Below are positions 25,156 to 33,213 of a stretch of DNA of 64,000 nucleotides, piece by piece. The notes under the pieces are model-generated. The model ran no database searches, was not told where the DNA came from, and saw only the letters and a program-made list of their open reading frames with translations. A program made the position numbers and the translations under genes. Position 1 is the stretch's first letter; each line of letters begins with the position of its first letter. Location: NCBI RefSeq assembly GCF_009674665.1, contig NZ_WKJD01000016.1, positions 434,001 to 498,000 on the forward strand, read 5' to 3'. Source of the stretch: Agromyces kandeliae (GTDB taxonomy: Bacteria; Actinomycetota; Actinomycetes; Actinomycetales; Microbacteriaceae).

Positions 25156-25846
25156 CGTCTCGCCGCTCGGCCGCGACGCCGAGCCCTGGTACGTCGGCGC
25201 GCTCGGCGAACTCCAGGTCGCGCGCCGCCTGGAGGCGCTCGGCCCGGAGTGGGTCGTGCTGCACTCGGTACCGGTCGGTACCGGGTCGAGCGACCTCGAC
25301 CACGTCGTCATCGGGCGGGCGGGCGTGTTCACGATCAACACGAAGCACCACCGTGGGCAGCCCGTCTGGGTCGGCGCGAAGCGCATCCTCGTGAACGGGC
25401 AGCGCACCGACCACCTCCGCAACGCCGCGTACGAGGCGAAGCGCGCGGCGAAGCTGCTGTCCGCCGCCACGGGCACGCCCCTCGAGGTCACGCCGATCAT
25501 CGCGATCGTCGGGGCGAAGCGGATGACGGTGCGCCAGCGTCCCGCAGACGTCGTGGTGCTGCGCGAGTCCAACCTGGTGCGCTGGCTGCGGCGACGACGG
25601 GCGGTGCTGACCCCCGAGCAGGTACGGCATCTCGCCGCGGTCGCGGCACGGCCCGAGGCGTGGGGGCGGATGGCCCAGGCCGAGCCCGTCGACCATGCGG
25701 CGTTCGATCGACTGAGAGGTGCGATCACGTCGGCCCAGCACCGGCGAACCGGATGGGTACTCGCGGGCCTGGCTGGGCTGATTCTCGCGGCCATCGCCGG
25801 CTTCCCGGCCTGGTCGGATGCCGTGGGCGCGCTGATCGCCGGCTGA
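25037..25846 (+). CDS. NERD (nuclease-related) domain protein with C-terminal membrane helix
   Basis: 269 residues. Residues about 55-170 match the NERD domain: YVGALGELQVARRLEALG, a DLDHVVIG segment with the metal-binding-type Asp, and FTINTKHHRG with the Lys that corresponds to the PD-(D/E)XK-type core. The end (about 240-262, VLAGLAGLILAAIAGFPAW) is one hydrophobic helix, so the protein is probably membrane-anchored. NERD proteins are proposed to be nucleases acting on DNA or RNA, but direct evidence is sparse. Its partner is the membrane protein encoded just upstream; both occur as a degraded copy 5 kb away. Confidence 0.85.
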   Translation: MTRPEASSLVSRRPAASVIAECLRVQSTVPPNTAVQRFFGVSPLGRDAEPWYVGALGELQVARRLEALGPEWVVLHSVPVGTGSSDLDHVVIGRAGVFTINTKHHRGQPVWVGAKRILVNGQRTDHLRNAAYEAKRAAKLLSAATGTPLEVTPIIAIVGAKRMTVRQRPADVVVLRESNLVRWLRRRRAVLTPEQVRHLAAVAARPEAWGRMAQAEPVDHAAFDRLRGAITSAQHRRTGWVLAGLAGLILAAIAGFPAWSDAVGALIAG

Positions 25847-25927
25847 CCGTGCCGGATCGGCGCGACGCATCGAACATGGGCGCGCGCGAACGTCACGCGG
25901 ACGGCTGGGCCGGGCCCGCCCGCATCC

Positions 25928-25984
25928 ACGGTCGATTTCTGCGGTCGAGGTCGATTTCGAACGGCACTCCACCGCAGAAACCGT
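25928..25984. repeat. 57-bp hairpin element, copy B
   Basis: TTTCTGCGGT at 25936-25945 pairs perfectly with ACCGCAGAAA at 25971-25980, and ACGG (25928-25931) with CCGT (25981-25984). The first arm and its flank (25930-25951) match copy A at 23380-23401 in 20 of 22 positions. The element sits after the NERD gene and before the 3' end of the convergent gene, a position suited to a terminator. Confidence 0.75.
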
Positions 25985-26016
25985 CCTCGGATGGGCGAGA
26001 CGCGCGCCGGGCGGGC

Positions 26017-27270
26017 CTACGCGCCGAGGCGCTGCGCGCGGAACGCGCCGATGTCCTGTCGGGCGAGCGCGAGCGATTCGCTCGCGAGGCTCGCGGCGCG
26101 CCGGGCCATCGCGATCACCTGCGCCCGGTGGTCGAAATCGGTCACGACGACCGTCGTCTCGGCGCTGCCGAGGTAGTGGCCGAGGTCGACCCGGATGCGC
26201 TCCGACTCGGCCAGCCGCGCCAGGGCCTCGGCGCCGATGCAGCCGGGGTGGCCGGCGACGGCATCGCGGGCGACGTCGAGGCGCCGGTCGGCGTCCCTGA
26301 CCGCGTGGCGGACGTGCACCACGTGCGGGATCGGCGGCTGGTCGCGCGTCGCGCGCTCGCGGGTCGCCGCGAGGGCCCTGTCGAGCGCGATGCGCGCTGC
26401 GCGCAGTCGCACGAGGTGCGCGAGCGGGTCGGTGTTCACGCCGGCAGCGGGGAGGGCGGCGAGCGCCGCCTGCAGCTCGGCGATCGCGTCGGCGGCGGCC
26501 GGCGAGCGCGGGGCGCCGACCGCGGCGGCGAGCTCCCGGCGGCACTCGTCCGCGAGCGAGGCCAGCGTGGCCTCGGCGCGCAGCGCCTCCACCTCGAAGG
26601 TCTCGACGGCGTCGAGCAGCGTCGCGGCGCGACGAACCGAGCGAGCGGATGCCTCGAGCGCGACGTCCGCGTGGTCGCGCCGGCCAGCCTCGCGCCGACG
26701 TTCGGCCACGCCGACCCCGTGCTCGGCGAAGGCGAGCAGCTGGGCGGCGTCCGCGGGGTTCGACTCGATGCCGGAAAGCGCGGAGCGCGCATAGCGCGCC
26801 CCGAGCCGGTCGATCGTGGTGCGGGCGTACGGGATGCGCGCCCGCAGGCGCAGGATGTCGGCGCGCACGCCGGCAATGAGGTCGGGGGCTCGGCGCGCCC
26901 GGGACATCCGCTCTGCCAGGTCTGCGGCCTGTTCGTCGAGCACACGCTCGACGGCGTCGCACAGGTCGACGACGCGCAGGTAGCGGGAGCGCACCTCCTC
27001 GGCAGAACCGGGCGAGGCGTCGTGATTCAGCCGATTCTGCCGGAACGCCTCGGTCAGCTGCCTGCGGGCGACCGCAAGCACCCCGGCGGGTTGCACGGTC
27101 GCGTCGAAGCCGAGCTCCGCCTCGGCGAAGCCGAGTTCGTCGGCGGCGGCACGGAGGTGGTCGTCGGCGGCGACCAGCGCGGAGCCGGCCCGCGTCGCCA
27201 ACCCCGCGTCGGCGTCGTGGACCTGGAGTTCGGGCGCACCCCGCCTGCGCCTGGCCCAGAACCCGGCCAT
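26017..27270 (-). CDS. Helical protein related to TPM-family C-terminal region (paralogue 1)
   Basis: 417 residues, almost entirely helical and rich in Ala, Arg, Leu and Glu, with probable coiled coils along the whole length. It is clearly homologous to the next gene upstream (shared MAGFW start, ELGFAEAELG, LLAFAEHGVGVAERRREAG and AGVNTDP segments), so the two are tandem duplicates. It lacks the Gly-rich tail of its neighbour. Similar helical regions occur behind the TPM domain in actinobacterial membrane proteins, but no TPM domain or membrane helix is present here. TAGAAT lies six bases before ATG (27277-27282 on the minus strand), so it is probably leaderless. Confidence 0.75.
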   Translation of the reverse strand: MAGFWARRRRGAPELQVHDADAGLATRAGSALVAADDHLRAAADELGFAEAELGFDATVQPAGVLAVARRQLTEAFRQNRLNHDASPGSAEEVRSRYLRVVDLCDAVERVLDEQAADLAERMSRARRAPDLIAGVRADILRLRARIPYARTTIDRLGARYARSALSGIESNPADAAQLLAFAEHGVGVAERRREAGRRDHADVALEASARSVRRAATLLDAVETFEVEALRAEATLASLADECRRELAAAVGAPRSPAAADAIAELQAALAALPAAGVNTDPLAHLVRLRAARIALDRALAATRERATRDQPPIPHVVHVRHAVRDADRRLDVARDAVAGHPGCIGAEALARLAESERIRVDLGHYLGSAETTVVVTDFDHRAQVIAMARRAASLASESLALARQDIGAFRAQRLGA

Positions 27271-27415
27271 GCATGAATTCTACGAGCGCCGCCTGACACG
27301 CGCCATGGCGGGTCGGGCGGCGAGGCCGGGGGCCGCAGCGCGCAGGACGCACCGGCTGCGACCGACCGCCAGGCGAGCCACGGCGCGGCGACCCGGCGCG
27401 GCGCCCCGGCACGCG

Positions 27416-28777
27416 TCAGTCGAAGATCCCGTCGAGGATGCTGCCGATCACGAGTCCGCCGAGGATGCCGCCCATGACATCCGACCCGCCACCGCGGCGC
27501 CCGCCGCCCCAGCCCTGGCCGCCGCCGGGCCCGCCCCACTGGCCGGGATCCTGCGGACGCGACGAGTCGATGTCGCGCCGTGCCAGGTGCAGCGCCTCTC
27601 CGGCGAGGGCTGCGGCACGTCGAGCGATCGCCATCGCGTGCTCGCGGTGGTCGTCGCCGATGACGATGGCGGTCGCCGCGGGCTCGCCGAGGTAGCGGTC
27701 GAGGTCATGCCGGGTGCGCTCGGCCTCGGCCAGCCGGGTGCGGGCGTCGGCACCGATCCAGCCTCGGTGGCCCGCGATGACGTCGCGCGTCACGGCGAGC
27801 TGCCGGTCGGCGTCGTCGATGGCGTGGCGCACGTGCTCGAGCGGCGGGATCGGGCGCGCCGCTCGCTCGCGCGCCGCGGCGATCGCGGCATCCAGCCCGG
27901 AGTTCGCCTCGCGCAATCGGTCGAGGTGCGTGAACGGGTCGGTGTTGACGCCCGCCGGCGGCAGGCTCGCGAGCGCGGCCTGCAGCTCCGCGATCGCCTG
28001 CGCGACGCCCGGCGAGTGCGGCTCCTTGAGCGCGACGACGAGGTCGCCGCGGGAGTCCTCGACGATCGCGGCGAGGGTCGACTCGGCGCGAAGCGCCTCG
28101 ACCTCGAACGTCTCGACCGCGTCGAGCAGGGTCGTCGCGCGACGCACCGATTCGGCGGATGCTTCGAGCGCGAGGTTCGCCTGCTCGCGCTGCCCGGCCT
28201 CGCGTCGGCGCTCGGCGACGCCCACGCCGTGCTCGGCGAAGCCGAGCAGCTGGTCGGCCTCGGCGGGGTTGGCGTCGACCTGGGCGAGCGCCTCGGGCGC
28301 GTACCGCACGGCCAGTCGGTCGACGGTCTCCCGGGCGTGCGGGATGCGCGCGCGCAGGCGGTCGATGTCGACGCGGATGCCGGCGATGATCTCCGGGGCG
28401 CGCCGCGCCCGGGCGATCCGCTCGGCGAGGTCGGAGGTCCGATCGTCGAGCAGCTCCTCTGCCCACTCGCACAGCTGCACGATCCGCGCGTTGCGCGTGC
28501 GCAGCTCTTCGGGGGTGTCGGGGATGTGGTCGTGGTTGAGCTGGTGCAGCCGGAACGCCTCGGCCAGGTGGGTGCGCACCGCGGTGAGCGCCTCGCGCAG
28601 CGGTTCGGTCGCCTCGGCGCCGAGCTCGGCCTCGGCGAAGCCGAGCTCGTCGGTCGTGACGCGGATGCGCTCGTCGGCGGCGACCAGCGCGGCTCGTGCC
28701 CGGATCGCGAGGTCGGCGTCGAGCGCCTCGAGTTGCTGCTGCTCCTCGCGCTTGCGCTTGCCCCAGAACCCGGCCAT
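27416..28777 (-). CDS. Helical protein with Gly-rich tail, related to TPM-family C-terminal region (paralogue 2)
   Basis: 453 residues. Residues 1-410 are a long helical, coiled-coil-like region parallel to the protein at 26017. The last 40 residues change to a Gly-rich linker (GQWGGPGGGQGWGGG) and a short hydrophobic end (GGILGGLVIGSILDGIFD), a tail typical of TPM-domain proteins. The N-terminal TPM domain itself is missing. TAGGAT six bases before ATG (28784-28789 on the minus strand) indicates a leaderless start. Function is unknown; the two genes are 145 bp apart and may be transcribed separately. Confidence 0.78.
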   Translation of the reverse strand: MAGFWGKRKREEQQQLEALDADLAIRARAALVAADERIRVTTDELGFAEAELGAEATEPLREALTAVRTHLAEAFRLHQLNHDHIPDTPEELRTRNARIVQLCEWAEELLDDRTSDLAERIARARRAPEIIAGIRVDIDRLRARIPHARETVDRLAVRYAPEALAQVDANPAEADQLLGFAEHGVGVAERRREAGQREQANLALEASAESVRRATTLLDAVETFEVEALRAESTLAAIVEDSRGDLVVALKEPHSPGVAQAIAELQAALASLPPAGVNTDPFTHLDRLREANSGLDAAIAAARERAARPIPPLEHVRHAIDDADRQLAVTRDVIAGHRGWIGADARTRLAEAERTRHDLDRYLGEPAATAIVIGDDHREHAMAIARRAAALAGEALHLARRDIDSSRPQDPGQWGGPGGGQGWGGGRRGGGSDVMGGILGGLVIGSILDGIFD

Positions 28778-28832
28778 TCCTCGATCCTAGGGTCGGGCCG
28801 CCGAGCCTTCGCCGAGAGCGGGCGGGCTCTGC

Positions 28833-29267
28833 TCAGACCGTGCCGGCGGGCGGCCACACGCCGATGATGATGGCCATCACGACGAGCGTCACGAGCTCGT
28901 GCCCGATGTTGAGGATGGTCAGGGACGACGGGCGACCCTCGAACGCGTCGTGCGTGATGAAGCGCGCCGCGGTGAGGCCGGCCCACAGGATGATCGCCGT
29001 GAAGAGCGCGGCGATCAGGTAGCTGCCGCCGTAGAAGTGCCACGCGATCGTCGACGCGCCCGCGAGCACCCACGCCGTGACGAAGCTGACGAGCACGGTC
29101 ACGACGATCGGGCCGACGGCGCTCGACCCCGGACGGTCCATGTCGACCCCGGCGAGCTTCGACCAGCGGGTGCCGAACACCCCGCGTGCGTACCAGATCG
29201 TGCCGACGAGCATGCTCGACAGGGTCGCCAGCAGCACCGCCCAGTAGTTGATCTCGGGGACCGTCAT
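28833..29267 (-). CDS. DUF1761 membrane protein
   Basis: 144 residues from ATG 29267, preceded by GAGGAGG. Four hydrophobic helices lie at about 7-24, 51-71, 80-98 and 119-138. The start NYWAVLLATLSSMLVGTIWY followed by GTRW is typical of DUF1761, a family of four-helix inner-membrane proteins without known function. No partner gene is evident; the next gene on the same strand is the TPM-related one. Confidence 0.85.
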   Translation of the reverse strand: MTVPEINYWAVLLATLSSMLVGTIWYARGVFGTRWSKLAGVDMDRPGSSAVGPIVVTVLVSFVTAWVLAGASTIAWHFYGGSYLIAALFTAIILWAGLTAARFITHDAFEGRPSSLTILNIGHELVTLVVMAIIIGVWPPAGTV

Positions 29268-29388
29268 CTCCGCCTCCTCGCCGCGGCCGAGCCGCGCCAT
29301 CCGCCGTATCGCAGCCGCTAGGCGCGAGCGTACTCCTGGCGCGCCGCGCGATGCGCACCCCGCGCCCCGCACCTCCGCCCCCATCGGA

Positions 29389-29437
29389 TTGCCGAATCCG
29401 CCGGAAATTCGGCGACCGTTCCCGACCGAAGCGGCAA
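29389..29437. repeat. Intergenic inverted repeat
   Basis: TTGCCG (29389-29394) and CGGCAA (29432-29437) form the outer arms; an inner hairpin pairs CCGAAT (29392-29397) with ATTCGG (29407-29412). The centre contains CGCCGGAAA, shared with the repeat at 6088-6134. It lies between the divergent DUF1761 and PPK2 genes. Confidence 0.45.
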
Positions 29438-29581
29438 CCCGCCGAGCCGCGCAGGCGGGCTCAGCAGGCCGGCCGGAGGGGCGGGCTCAGTCGACCACCC
29501 CACTCGTACGGCAGCGCGCCGGGTCGACGTGCTGGGCCGCGACGCGGCATCCGCTCTAGGCTTCGGTGCAGGGGTGCGCGA

Positions 29582-30397
29582 ATGGGCAAACGGATGCCGA
29601 AGCCGCTGTACACGCAGGAACTCAGGGACCTGCAGGCGCGGCTCGTGGAGATGCAGAAGTGGGTGCAGCAGTCGGGCGCGCGCCTCGTGGTGATCTTCGA
29701 GGGGCGGGATGCCGCGGGCAAGGGCTCCGCGATCAAGCGCGTGTCGGAGTACATGAACCCGCGCGTCACGCGCATCGTCGCGCTGCCGGCGCCGAGCGAG
29801 CGCGACAAGACGCGCTGGTACTTCCAGCGGTACGTGCCGCACCTGCCGGCCGCGGGCGAGATCGTGCTCATGGACCGCTCCTGGTACAACCGCGCGGGCG
29901 TCGAGCGCGTCATGGGGTACTGCACGAACGAGGAGTACCAGCGCTTCCTGCACCAGGCGCCGATCTTCGAGCGGATGCTCGTGGAGGACGGCATCATCCT
30001 GCTGAAGTACTGGTTCAGCGTGTCCGACGTCGTGCAGGAGGAGCGCTTCCGCTCACGCCTGAACGACCCGATGCGACGCTGGAAGCTGAGCCCCACCGAC
30101 CTCAGCTCGATCACCAAGTGGGAGGACTACTCCCGCGCCAAGGACACGATGTTCCTCCACACCGACATCGCCGAGGCCCCCTGGTACGAGATCGAGAGCG
30201 ACGACAAGCGCCGCTCGCGCATCAACGTGATGGCGCACATCCTCTCGAAGGTGCCGTGGGAGCCCGTGCCGCAGGAGCCGATCGAGATCCCCGACCGCCC
30301 GCCGTCGGCCGGCTACGAGCGCCCGCCCCGCCAGTGGACAAACTCGGTGCCCGACTACGCGCGCGAGGTCGAGAAGCGAGCGGGCGCCGCCGACTAG
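29582..30397 (+). CDS. ppk2: Polyphosphate kinase 2 family protein
   Basis: 271 residues from ATG 29582. PPK2 enzymes move phosphate between polyphosphate and nucleoside mono- or diphosphates in the cytosol. The Walker A motif is GRDAAGKGS (about 41-49), the lid region contains RWYFQRYVPHLP, and the Walker B motif is VLMDRSWYNRAG (about 98-109). Length and the single domain fit the short PPK2 class. A TAGGCT hexamer at 29557-29562 could be the -10 element, giving a very short leader. The gene is convergent with the class V aminotransferase-like gene, with an unusual repeat-rich spacer between them. Confidence 0.93.
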   Translation: MGKRMPKPLYTQELRDLQARLVEMQKWVQQSGARLVVIFEGRDAAGKGSAIKRVSEYMNPRVTRIVALPAPSERDKTRWYFQRYVPHLPAAGEIVLMDRSWYNRAGVERVMGYCTNEEYQRFLHQAPIFERMLVEDGIILLKYWFSVSDVVQEERFRSRLNDPMRRWKLSPTDLSSITKWEDYSRAKDTMFLHTDIAEAPWYEIESDDKRRSRINVMAHILSKVPWEPVPQEPIEIPDRPPSAGYERPPRQWTNSVPDYAREVEKRAGAAD

Positions 30398-30410
30398 CGG
30401 TTCGCCCGGG

Positions 30411-30438
30411 CGCTCGGCGCTCGGCGCTCGGCGCTCGG
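30411..30438. repeat. Four tandem copies of CGCTCGG
   Basis: The 7-bp unit CGCTCGG occurs four times without interruption just after the ppk2 stop. It is noncoding and may vary in copy number between strains. Confidence 0.85.
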
Positions 30439-30474
30439 CGGCCGGCGTCGCCGCCGACCTGTTTCGCGCGCGAA

Positions 30475-30510
30475 CCCGGTACCGAAGTACCGAAGTACCG
30501 AAGTACCGGG
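30475..30510. terminator. GTACC-repeat hairpin between convergent genes
   Basis: CCCGGTAC at 30475-30482 and GTACCGGG at 30503-30510 form perfect 8-bp arms; between them the 9-bp unit CGAAGTAC repeats. The same sequence with one unit fewer occurs at 59723-59750, also between two convergent genes. A bidirectional terminator is the simplest explanation. Confidence 0.65.
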
Positions 30511-30581
30511 CGATGCGAAACGGATGCCACGACCCGCGCGCGCCGAGCACGGCGTGCTCGATCACGGGCGTCGCGCGGCCG

Positions 30582-32378
30582 TCACTCCGTGAGGCACACC
30601 GCCGGCAGGTCGAACCAGCGGAGGTGCTCGAAGTCGTCCGAGAGGCGCGCGGGCGCGGCATCCGTCGTGCCGTCGCCCCCGGTGCCTGCGGCGGATGCCC
30701 CGACCCCGACCGGCCCCGCCGCGAACACCCGCTCGGCCTCCGCCAGGTACCCGGCGAGCGCCGACTCCGGCGCGCGGTCCTCGTGGTGCGGGTACACGAG
30801 CCGGCCGTCGGCGTCGTACGACACCTGGGAGAGGCGCAGCGGCGGCTCGGACGGCCCGCGCCGGTGGTGCCAGATGCCGCTGGTGGGGTCGAACGTGTAG
30901 TCGGGGAGCATCCGCCAGCCGTCGCGGGCGACGAGCTTCACGGCCTCGACGAGGTAGTCGAACACGCCCTCCGAGATGAAGTAGTTGAAGTTGATGCGCA
31001 CCCAGCCCGGCTTGATGCCCTCGCAGCCGCGGGAGATCTCGCGCTCGAACTCGTGCGACCGCTCGATGTCGATGCCGAGCAGGTCGTGTCCGTAGGGGCC
31101 CGCGCAGGAGCATCCGCCCCTCGACTGGATGCCGAACAGGTCGTTCAGCAGCGCGACCACGAAGTTGTGGTGCAGGTACTTGCCGCTCGGGGCGCGCACG
31201 ACGAACGACACGATCGACAGGCGTTCGGCCCCGACGTTGCCGAGCACCTCGATCGCGGGCTCGTCGTGCCAGGCCGCGATCGCGCGGCGGAGGAAGTCGT
31301 CCTCGAGCGCGCGGATCGTCGGGACGCCGACCGCGTCCTTCAGGCCGAACACCAGCCCCGCGCGGATCGACTCGACGATCGCGGGCGTGCCACCCTCCTC
31401 GCGGTGCGCGACGTCGGCGAGGTACTCGTGCTCGGTCGGGTTCACGAACGCGACGGTGCCGCCGCCCGGGACATCCGGCACCCGGTTCGTCGCGAGCTCG
31501 CGCCGCATGATGAGCACGCCGGGCGTCGACGGCCCGCCGATGAACTTGTGCGGGCTGAGGAAGATCGCGTCCTTGTACTGCCCGGTCGCATGCGCCATGA
31601 CGGGGTCGCCGTGCGTCATCTCGATGTCGACGTAGGGCGCGGCCGCCGCGAAGTCCCAGAACGAGAGCGCGCCGTACTCGTGCAGCAGCGCCGAGATGCC
31701 CGCCGTGTCGCTCACGATGCCGGTCACGTTGCTCGCCGCCGAGAACGAGCCGATCTTCAGCGGCCGGTCGACGTGCCGCACGAGCTCGGCCTCGAGCACG
31801 CGCCGGTCGATGTGGCCGTCGGGGTCCTGCGGGATCGTCACGACGTCGGCGATCGACTCGCGCCACGGCAGCTCGTTCGAGTGGTGCTCGAACGGGCCGA
31901 TGAACACGACCGGCCGCTCCTCGGGCGGGATCGACGCGGCGAAGCGGTACCGGTCGTCGAGGGCGGACGGCACGCGCAGCCCGAGCATCCCGATGAGCTT
32001 GTCGATCGCGCCCGTCGAGCCGGCCCCCGTGAAGATCACGACCGTGTCGTCGTCTCCGCCGACGGCGTCGCGGATCGTCGCGCGCGCGTCCTCGCGGAGC
32101 CGCGTCGTCTGCAGCCCGGTGCCGCTCGACTCGGTGTGCGTGTTCGCGTAGCGCGGCAGCACCTCATCGCGGATGAAGTCCTCGATGAAGGTCAGCGCAC
32201 GACCCGATGCCGTGTAGTCGGCGTACGTCACGCGGCGCGGGCCGTACGGCCCCGGCACGACCTGGTCGTCGCCGATGACCGACTCGCGGATGCGGCGCAC
32301 GAGCGCGGAGTTCCGGGCCGCGTCCAGGTCGGCGCGGTCGATCCGGCGGGCAGCGGATGCCTCGTGGAGGTGGGCCAC
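30582..32378 (-). CDS. Class V aminotransferase-fold PLP enzyme (cysteine desulfurase-like)
   Basis: 598 residues from GTG 32378, considerably longer than cysteine desulfurases (about 400). TACCCT lies six bases upstream (32385-32390, minus strand) and there is no ribosome binding site, so the start is leaderless. The PLP-binding Lys is in SPHKFIGG; other fold markers are VTYADYTASGRAL, ANTHTESSGTGLQT, FTGAGSTGAIDK, FEHHSNELPW and FWDFAAAAP. A Cys in GGCSCAGPYGHD could act in sulfur transfer. The last 70 residues are Ala/Gly-rich and probably disordered. Substrate is unknown; members of this subfamily are annotated as aminotransferases or desulfurases. No Isc/Suf partner is nearby. Confidence 0.88.
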   Translation of the reverse strand: MAHLHEASAARRIDRADLDAARNSALVRRIRESVIGDDQVVPGPYGPRRVTYADYTASGRALTFIEDFIRDEVLPRYANTHTESSGTGLQTTRLREDARATIRDAVGGDDDTVVIFTGAGSTGAIDKLIGMLGLRVPSALDDRYRFAASIPPEERPVVFIGPFEHHSNELPWRESIADVVTIPQDPDGHIDRRVLEAELVRHVDRPLKIGSFSAASNVTGIVSDTAGISALLHEYGALSFWDFAAAAPYVDIEMTHGDPVMAHATGQYKDAIFLSPHKFIGGPSTPGVLIMRRELATNRVPDVPGGGTVAFVNPTEHEYLADVAHREEGGTPAIVESIRAGLVFGLKDAVGVPTIRALEDDFLRRAIAAWHDEPAIEVLGNVGAERLSIVSFVVRAPSGKYLHHNFVVALLNDLFGIQSRGGCSCAGPYGHDLLGIDIERSHEFEREISRGCEGIKPGWVRINFNYFISEGVFDYLVEAVKLVARDGWRMLPDYTFDPTSGIWHHRRGPSEPPLRLSQVSYDADGRLVYPHHEDRAPESALAGYLAEAERVFAAGPVGVGASAAGTGGDGTTDAAPARLSDDFEHLRWFDLPAVCLTE

Positions 32379-32445
32379 GCGAGGAGGGTAACGCCGTCGA
32401 CGTCCTGCGGCTACGGCCGATCGTCCTGCGGCGCGGTCCGGTCGG

Positions 32446-32646
32446 TCACTCCTCGTCGGCGCGATCCTGGGTCGCCGACGACGACGACGCGCCGTGCCAG
32501 TGCTCCGCACGTTCGTCGGACCACCGCTTGGCACGGTCGGCGGACTCGGCCTCGGCCTCGGCCTCCGCCTCGGTCTCCGCCTCAGCCTCCACCTCAGCCG
32601 CAGCCTCGGTCTCCGCGCCGTCGTCGGATTCACGCTTCCGGATCAT
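32446..32646 (-). CDS. Small acidic repeat protein
   Basis: 66 residues from ATG 32646, with GGAGGAGG six bases upstream. Residues about 13-36 consist of alternating Glu and Ala with a few Thr, encoded by a GGCCTC-type DNA repeat that may vary in length. The C-terminal half is charged (RAKRWSDERAEHWHG). Probably an extended helix; function unknown. The strong ribosome binding site supports translation. Confidence 0.6.
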   Translation of the reverse strand: MIRKRESDDGAETEAAAEVEAEAETEAEAEAEAESADRAKRWSDERAEHWHGASSSSATQDRADEE

Positions 32647-32849
32647 CACGAGCCTCCTCCGCGTCTCTCGCCACCCTAGGCGCTCGGACGCCGCGGGCGC
32701 GGGTCGAACGGCCCGCAGCGCCGCCATTCGTGCCATGCGACCCGTCTCCCCTCGACAGGCCGCCGCGCAGCGACCAGACTGGCCGGGCCTGGAGTCGCTG
32801 ATGCGAGACGACCAGCGGGTCTGCGCCGACGACAGGAGAGCTGGGTCCG

Positions 32850-33206
32850 ATGACCGACACCGAGACATCCGCGACGGCCAGTGAGGATCGCGAACGCCGG
32901 CGCCCGGCGACCACCCTCGCCGGACTCGCCGCGGCCTTCGCTCGCGCGCGCCGCGCCGACGTGCCCGCATACGCGCCGCGCGCGTTCGACGCGGCCATGG
33001 CGGCATGGCGTTCGGCGACCGCGGCGACCGAGGCCGACCGGGCCACGCGGATCGACGAAGCGGTCGCCGCGTTGGGAACGGCGTCGGAACGGGCGTGCTG
33101 CTCGGCCGACCTGCTGGGCGACGTGCGCCGCCGCCGCGTCGGCGCGATGTACCACGATCGCGACCGGTCGCGCGTCACCGTGGTGCTCGACGAGGCGGGG
33201 GCCTGA
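32850..33206 (+). CDS. Hypothetical helical protein
   Basis: 118 residues. A charged N-terminus is followed by Ala-rich helices (about 22-80) with a conserved-looking segment RIDEAVAALGTASERACCSADLLGDV, split here around the two adjacent Cys. The end forms a strand pair (VGAMYHDRDRSRVTVVLDE). No family recognised; codon use is typical of the genome, which supports coding. Confidence 0.55.
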   Translation: MTDTETSATASEDRERRRPATTLAGLAAAFARARRADVPAYAPRAFDAAMAAWRSATAATEADRATRIDEAVAALGTASERACCSADLLGDVRRRRVGAMYHDRDRSRVTVVLDEAGA

Positions 33207-33213
33207 GCGCGCC

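Noticed and set aside
25103..27412. Minus-strand open frame of 769 codons
   Set aside because: It spans antisense NERD sequence and an out-of-frame copy of the TPM-related gene, with an extreme Arg/Pro content.
29351..29581. N-terminal extension of the PPK2 protein
   Set aside because: The upstream frame is low-complexity and crosses the inverted repeat; the family sequence begins at ATG 29582.
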